From assembly GCA_030743915.1 (NCBI GenBank), contig JASLRP010000464.1:1-9052 (forward strand): 9,052 nt of DNA, read 5' to 3'. The notes beneath the pieces were generated by a model. That model was given only the letters and a program-made list of their open reading frames with translations. It was not told the DNA's origin and did not search any database. Of the stretch, positions 4,653 through 9,052 are shown one piece after another (positions within the stretch are counted from its first letter, which is position 1; the number at the start of each line of letters is the position of its first letter). The position numbers were made by a program, and so were the translations under genes. This DNA is from SAR202 cluster bacterium. GTDB lineage: Bacteria; Chloroflexota; Dehalococcoidia; Lucifugimonadales; UBA1123.

Positions 4653-7600
4653 CTACCACGTGTCGATATAAGGGTACTTCTTCGTGGTCCGCTCTGGCGT
4701 TGGTGGAACGCTGTTGAGTCCCATGACGAGCCATGACCGAGTGTCAGCCGGGTCGATGACGTCGTCGATGCCGTATCCGGCGCTCGCGTTGATCGCCTTC
4801 GCGCTTTCATACGCGCTATCGACGCGCCGCTGATATTCTGCGAGCCTCTCTTCGGGGTCCTCGATGGCCGCGAGTTCTTTTCTGTATCCGAGTTTGACCG
4901 AGCCCTCAATGGCCATGCCCGCGAATTCAGCAGTGGGCCATGCCACCGAGAAAAATCCCACGAATGAACTTGCCCCGCACATGGCCTGAACGCCCAGACC
5001 ATATGCTTTTCGGACCACTGTCAAGAACATGGGCGTCGTGAGATTCGCGCCAGCGTTGAACATCCGAACGCAGTGCCGAACCAGCGCGGTGGACTCGACG
5101 TCGGGTCCAACCATCATTCCGGGGCAGTCCATGAGACTGAAGAGGGGAATATCGAAGGCGTCGCATAGCTGGACGAATCGCGCCCCCTTGTCGGCGCCGT
5201 CGGAATCGATGGCGCCGGCGATGTGATGCGGATTGTTGGCGATGACGCCGATCGGTTTCCCTTCGACCCGGATGAATGCCGTGATTACGCCAATGCCGAA
5301 TTTCTCGCGTATTTCCAGGACCGAATCCTTGTCAGCGATTGTTTCGATGATCTCCCGCATGTCATACAGGCGCATCCTATTTTCCGGAACGACGTGACGG
5401 AGCTTTCGCTGGTCATTGGCCTCCCAATCATCAATAGGCCCCTGGAAGTAGGAGAGGTACTTCTTCGCCGTTTCAACGGCTTCTTCTTCATCCTTGACCA
5501 GAATGTCCACAACTCCGTTCGGTACCTGGAACGACATGGGCCCAAGTTCCTCTGGTGTGTAGACTCCCAGGCCGCCGCTCTCCACCATTGCCGGACCGCC
5601 CATAGCGACGGTCGAGCCTTCAGTCGCAATGATGACATCACAGCAGGCAAGCAGGGCCGTGTTTCCTGCGAAGCAACGACCGTTGGTCACTCCGACCAGC
5701 GGGACCCATCCGCTCAACTGAGAGAATTGGGTGAATGTGTGAGTGTCGAAAGCCACTCTCGGTCCGGTTCTATCGTCACCCGGACGTCCGCCTCCGCCTT
5801 CCGTGAAAAATACCAGCGGGAGCTTGAACCGTTCAGCCAGTTCGAACATCCTGTCCTGCTTATAGTGATTGCGTCCACCCTGCGTGCCTGCAAGCACCGT
5901 ATAGTCATAGGAGATGACCATCGTGCGGGCGCGGTCAGGAGAGAAGTGCTTGCCATTCACTGAGCCAATGCCTGCGACAAGTCCGTCGGCTGGAGTGTTT
6001 TTTCTGAGTTCCTCGTCTGTGAATCGCTGATGTTGACGGGCGACGACCAGTGGCCCGTATTCCTTGAACGTTCCCTCGTCCACAAGCTGAGCGATGTTTT
6101 CCCGAGGCATTCTGAACCCACGCCCGTAGCGTTTGGCGACAGCTTCAGCCCTGTTCTCATCCAGCGTGTAGGCATGGCGTCGATAGGTTTCTGCAAGGTC
6201 TGGCCTGATGTAATCGAGATCAATCGCGTCTTCGGCTTCGGCAATAGCTTCGCCTACATCGGCTTCCTCGACAAAAATCAGGGGATGGCCTTCGACGATG
6301 ATGTCATCGGGCGCGACGTTGACTCTCTTCACTCTTCCTGGAGTGTCAGCTTTGATGACATGCTCCATCTTCATGGCTTCCATAATCAAGATTTCCTGGC
6401 CGACGCGCACTTCATCGCCCTCGCTGACCGAAATCTGGATGATCGTGCCTTGAATCGGCGCCGCCACTCCAACTGATCCATCAGGACCGACGAGACTTGC
6501 CGTCTCATTAACAGCCATCTCTTCCGATGACTGTGCGTCTTTCACCTGACGATCGTAATCAAACAGAGCCAGCGGGTCGGATGCGTCCACCATCACCGGC
6601 GCGGTTCCGGTCAGAGGGCTTGCCTGCTGACCCGAACCGCTGGCGACTGGAGCCGCCGCGCTTTCAACCCATCTCCTGGAGGTGGTCGAAGAATCGACCT
6701 GGGAAAGCGTAGCGATCTGCTCATCGACCCATCGTGTATGCGCAGATCCGTCAACGAAGTCCGAGTGGCTGAGAACATTTTTCAGGAACGGGATGTTGGT
6801 GGCGATGCCTTCTATTCGGAACTCGGACAACGCCCTTAGACTTTTCTGCACCACCTTTGCGAACTTTGGATTCGGAGAGTGGGTGATAACTTTGGCGAGC
6901 AACGAATCAAAAGATGGGCTTGTCGTGTAACCTGCGTACCCAAATCCGTCTGTCCGCACGCCTGGGCCATTGGGAGCCTCGTATGACCTGAGGACGCCCC
7001 CTGCTGGCCTGACTGTGCCATCGGCCATCAGAGTTTCCATGTTTATGCGGGTCTGAATCGCAAACCCTCTGGGGGCGCTGATGCTCGGGCCATCCAGACC
7101 GATATCAGCGATCGATTCGCCCTGCGCGAGTTGAATTTGCGCCTGCACGATGTCCACGCCGGTGACCGCTTCTGTAACGGTATGCTCGACCTGTAATCGG
7201 GCGTTGGTCTCGATGAAGAAAAAGGGATTCTCGCCGATGCCAGGATTGGTGTTGACGAGAAACTCAAACGTTCCGAGGTTCGAATAGTTGACGGCCCTGG
7301 CCAAACGCAGCGCTGCTTCGATGATATCCGCTCGAAGCGATTCCGAGATATGGGGCGAGGGCGCGATCTCCACTATCTTCTGATATCTACGTTGGACGCT
7401 GCACTCCCGCTCGCCGAGATGCACAATCTCATGGTTCTTGTCGCCAAGAATCTGGACCTCGATGTGTCGCGCCTGCTCAATGAACTGCTCAACATACAAC
7501 TCGCCATTTCCAAAGGCGATGTTCGCCTCGGACTGGCATCGGTTATAGGCATCTTCGATGTCTGCTTCGTCGGTCACCGCCCGCGCGCCTCGCCCGCCGC

Positions 7601-8090
7601 CGCCCGCGACCGCTTTGATCATAATTCCAGCATCGCTGCCCACTACAGCGAAAAACTCTTTTGCCTCTTCCAGCGAAACCGATTTATCGATTCCTTTGAG
7701 TATGGGAACGTCCGTCACTGCCGCCAACGCTCGTGCCCGAGCCTTGTCGCCGAAAAGTTCGAGATGCTCGACATCGGGACCAATGAACACAATCCCATTT
7801 TCGGCGCACTTCCTGGCGAACGCCGCGTTCTCAGCAAGAAACCCGTATCCGGGATGAATTGCGTCGCAATTGCTCTCTTTTGCTGCCTCGATTATCCTGT
7901 CCATGTTCAGGTAGGCAGGGACTCCTCTCCCCTCCAGGGCAACTGCATCGTCGGCGATGGTCCGGTGAAGCGATTTCGAGTCGTCCTCTGAATACACGGC
8001 GACAGTGCGAATATCAAGGTCATGTGCCGCGCGCATGATTCGAATTGCAATCTCGCCGCGGTTCGCTATCAAAATGCTCTGAAAATCCAT
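4653..8090 (-). CDS. Single-chain biotin-dependent acyl-CoA carboxylase (LCC architecture)
   Basis: This 1145-residue protein carries every activity needed to carboxylate an acyl-CoA with bicarbonate and ATP. Biotin carboxylase spans about 3-450: SILIANRGEIAIRI, ATP-grasp K159 and GGGGRG (163-168), HIEVQILGD (209-217), ERECSVQRR (227-235) and the active-site IETNARLQVEH (293-303). A poorly conserved stretch, partly Ala/Ser/Thr-rich (about 455-540), is followed by a biotin carrier domain (about 540-607) with EAMKM (571-575), so K574 should be biotinylated. Carboxyltransferase spans about 620-1145, with TEGGGGRPG (763-771) and GRCFAGNTALLACCD (804-818) in the N-half, and NNPHHIAGAIDSDGADKG (952-969), DCPGMMVGPD (988-997) and AWPTAEFAGMAIEG (1050-1063) in the C-half. 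The BC-BCCP-CT order and length match long-chain acyl-CoA carboxylases, whose known members accept short to long chains; true substrate here is unknown. Start: ATG at 8090, or the adjoining GTG at 8093, behind a weak AAAGG at 8102-8106. No birA is nearby. Confidence 0.95.
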   Translation of the reverse strand: MDFQSILIANRGEIAIRIMRAAHDLDIRTVAVYSEDDSKSLHRTIADDAVALEGRGVPAYLNMDRIIEAAKESNCDAIHPGYGFLAENAAFARKCAENGIVFIGPDVEHLELFGDKARARALAAVTDVPILKGIDKSVSLEEAKEFFAVVGSDAGIMIKAVAGGGGRGARAVTDEADIEDAYNRCQSEANIAFGNGELYVEQFIEQARHIEVQILGDKNHEIVHLGERECSVQRRYQKIVEIAPSPHISESLRADIIEAALRLARAVNYSNLGTFEFLVNTNPGIGENPFFFIETNARLQVEHTVTEAVTGVDIVQAQIQLAQGESIADIGLDGPSISAPRGFAIQTRINMETLMADGTVRPAGGVLRSYEAPNGPGVRTDGFGYAGYTTSPSFDSLLAKVITHSPNPKFAKVVQKSLRALSEFRIEGIATNIPFLKNVLSHSDFVDGSAHTRWVDEQIATLSQVDSSTTSRRWVESAAAPVASGSGQQASPLTGTAPVMVDASDPLALFDYDRQVKDAQSSEEMAVNETASLVGPDGSVGVAAPIQGTIIQISVSEGDEVRVGQEILIMEAMKMEHVIKADTPGRVKRVNVAPDDIIVEGHPLIFVEEADVGEAIAEAEDAIDLDYIRPDLAETYRRHAYTLDENRAEAVAKRYGRGFRMPRENIAQLVDEGTFKEYGPLVVARQHQRFTDEELRKNTPADGLVAGIGSVNGKHFSPDRARTMVISYDYTVLAGTQGGRNHYKQDRMFELAERFKLPLVFFTEGGGGRPGDDRTGPRVAFDTHTFTQFSQLSGWVPLVGVTNGRCFAGNTALLACCDVIIATEGSTVAMGGPAMVESGGLGVYTPEELGPMSFQVPNGVVDILVKDEEEAVETAKKYLSYFQGPIDDWEANDQRKLRHVVPENRMRLYDMREIIETIADKDSVLEIREKFGIGVITAFIRVEGKPIGVIANNPHHIAGAIDSDGADKGARFVQLCDAFDIPLFSLMDCPGMMVGPDVESTALVRHCVRMFNAGANLTTPMFLTVVRKAYGLGVQAMCGASSFVGFFSVAWPTAEFAGMAIEGSVKLGYRKELAAIEDPEERLAEYQRRVDSAYESAKAINASAGYGIDDVIDPADTRSWLVMGLNSVPPTPERTTKKYPYIDTW

Positions 8091-8212
8091 CACTGATTGT
8101 GCCTTTCGTATTCGACGATCGAGTCTCTGATTGTATTGTCAGTTGTTGGTTGATACCCAGTCTTGCCTATTATCAAGCGCGCAATCTTCCATGTCCCTTT
8201 TCTTTTCGATTT

Positions 8213-8234
8213 GGCCCAGGGTTCACCCAGGGCC
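8213..8234. repeat. Compact hairpin between the two carboxylase genes
   Basis: The segment GGCCCAGGGT on one side and ACCCAGGGCC-like sequence on the other forms a stem of GGCCC/GGGCC plus an inner GGG/CCC, with one mismatched pair and a 4-nt loop. It is also two direct copies of CCCAGGG separated by TTCA. It lies about 30 bp after the stop of the upstream carboxyltransferase. On the minus strand an A-rich stretch follows instead of a T-run, so termination is doubtful; attenuation or mRNA processing between the two genes is possible. Confidence 0.4.
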
Positions 8235-8263
8235 GAATCCTTTACAGGGCCAAGATGTTCCGC

Positions 8264-9052
8264 TCAGGGCACGTAAGGATACAAAGGCGGGCCGAGTTGC
8301 GTGTCCAGCATATCCTGGGCCATGTCCACAAAGTCGCAAAGCAGCGACCGTGTGTCGCGGGGGTCGATAATATCGATTCCGTGGAGGCCTTCGCCTCCGG
8401 TTGCCTCAGCGGTCCTGAATGGCGAACCCATGGCATTCAACCTCGCCTCGATCTCCTGACGCGCCGCTTCCGGGTCGTCCGAGTTGGCAATATCGCGACG
8501 GTAAGCCGCCGACACTCCGCCTTCGATGTGCATTGATCCCCACTTGCCAGACGGCCATGCGTAGCGGTGGTACATGCCTGTGGGACGATGATGAGTCTGC
8601 CCCGCCACGCCATAGGCCTGCTTCATGTAAAAGCTAATCCAGGGACTCTGGCTCCGGCACTGGGCCGCGACCATCCTGGCGCCCGCTCTCACGATGCCCG
8701 CATTCTGGGCGTCCATGCCCACCATGAAACCAGGCTCGTCAACAAAGGAGACGACGGGAAGGTGGAAAGTGTCGCACAGGCTCCAGAGGCGCATCGCCTT
8801 CTCGCCTGCCGCTCCGTCGGTTGAGCCCCCCAGGTGGTTGGGGTTGTTTATCATCACGCCGATGGGGTACCCGTTGGCTCGGCCCAGTCCCGTGATGCGG
8901 GCTTTGCCATGATGAGGGGCAATCTCGAAGAACGAATCCGTGTCCAGGACATGCTCTAGAATTATGCGAGGATCGTAACTTCTCCTCGGGTTCCTGGGGA
9001 TGATTGACAGCAGTTCTTCGTCGCGCCGTTCCGGGTCGTCGCCAGTCTCGGT
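8264..9052 (-). CDS. Acyl-CoA carboxylase carboxyltransferase (beta) subunit, C-terminal part (partial)
   Basis: The frame is open from the right edge to the TGA at 8266-8264 and encodes the last 262 residues of a crotonase-fold carboxyltransferase, the subunit that moves CO2 from carboxybiotin to acyl-CoA in propionyl/acyl-CoA carboxylases. The window begins near the link between the N- and C-halves (LLSIIPRNPRRSYDPR). The C-half shows VMINNPNHLGGSTDGAAGEK, then LCDTFHLPVVSFVDEPGFMVG, then the QAYGVAGQ, WPSGKWGSMHIEGGV and HGIDIIDPRDTRSLL blocks. These match the family order, but the usual KAYGGA and AWPTAE motifs are changed (QAYGVA, AWPSGK), so substrate or activity may differ from standard PccB. 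The same blocks can be lined up with the C-half of the downstream single-chain carboxylase (LCDAFDIPL, DCPGMMVG), so the two are distant paralogues. The gap to that gene is about 170 bp on the same strand. Any N-terminal fusion lies outside the window. Confidence 0.9.
   Translation of the reverse strand, partial: TETGDDPERRDEELLSIIPRNPRRSYDPRIILEHVLDTDSFFEIAPHHGKARITGLGRANGYPIGVMINNPNHLGGSTDGAAGEKAMRLWSLCDTFHLPVVSFVDEPGFMVGMDAQNAGIVRAGARMVAAQCRSQSPWISFYMKQAYGVAGQTHHRPTGMYHRYAWPSGKWGSMHIEGGVSAAYRRDIANSDDPEAARQEIEARLNAMGSPFRTAEATGGEGLHGIDIIDPRDTRSLLCDFVDMAQDMLDTQLGPPLYPYVP

Noticed and set aside
5223..5963. A 246-codon open frame on the plus strand
   Set aside because: It lies wholly antisense to the carboxyltransferase part of the single-chain carboxylase, which has unbroken family motifs. 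The translation shows no recognisable domain; long antisense frames are expected opposite GC-rich genes.
7350..7991. A 213-codon open frame on the plus strand
   Set aside because: It is antisense to the biotin carboxylase domain, has no convincing ribosome binding site and resembles no known protein.

Overview
The window holds eight gene-like units in a mid-GC bacterial genome (protein-coding parts look roughly 55-60% G+C, the left end lower). Phylum cannot be read with certainty. The single-chain BC-BCCP-CT acyl-CoA carboxylase, the extra divergent carboxyltransferase and the KTN-less CPA2-type antiporter would fit a Chloroflexota lineage such as SAR202/Dehalococcoidia, but this is a guess from gene style. 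No rRNA, tRNA, CRISPR array or intact mobile element is visible.

Layout, left to right. (1) 1-767, minus strand: a small ribbon-helix-helix protein followed after 70 bp by a Ser/Thr protein kinase that runs off the left edge. The kinase N-lobe lacks the usual VAxK lysine. It has Cys there and a Lys inside the glycine loop, the arrangement known from eukaryotic WNK kinases. This is the most unusual thing in the window. (2) 768-1413: non-coding DNA with overlapping inverted repeats next to a possible promoter, then a decayed C-terminal relic of an IS630-family transposase. (3) 1414-2812, minus strand: a LicD-family phosphotransferase with an added C-terminal beta-sandwich-like domain, then a PECT/TagD-type cytidylyltransferase. 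Together they would make a CDP-activated alcohol and transfer its phospho-group to a surface glycan or similar acceptor. (4) 2813-3230: a 418-bp divergent intergenic region with a long inverted repeat. (5) 3231-4514, plus strand: a CPA2-like cation:proton antiporter in which the second Asp of the usual Asp-Asp pair is Ala. (6) 4515-4652: the convergent junction, with two stem-loops. (7) 4653-9052, minus strand: a separate acyl-CoA carboxyltransferase (C-terminal 262 residues only, running off the right edge) upstream of a complete 1145-residue single-chain acyl-CoA carboxylase of the long-chain acyl-CoA carboxylase (LCC) architecture.

The carboxylase pair is one metabolic unit (biotin-dependent acyl-CoA carboxylation), the LicD/cytidylyltransferase pair is an envelope-decoration unit, and the RHH/kinase pair is a probable regulatory unit. 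Nothing in the sequence ties the three together; the IS relic and the AT-richer kinase suggest that the left third is the accessory part.
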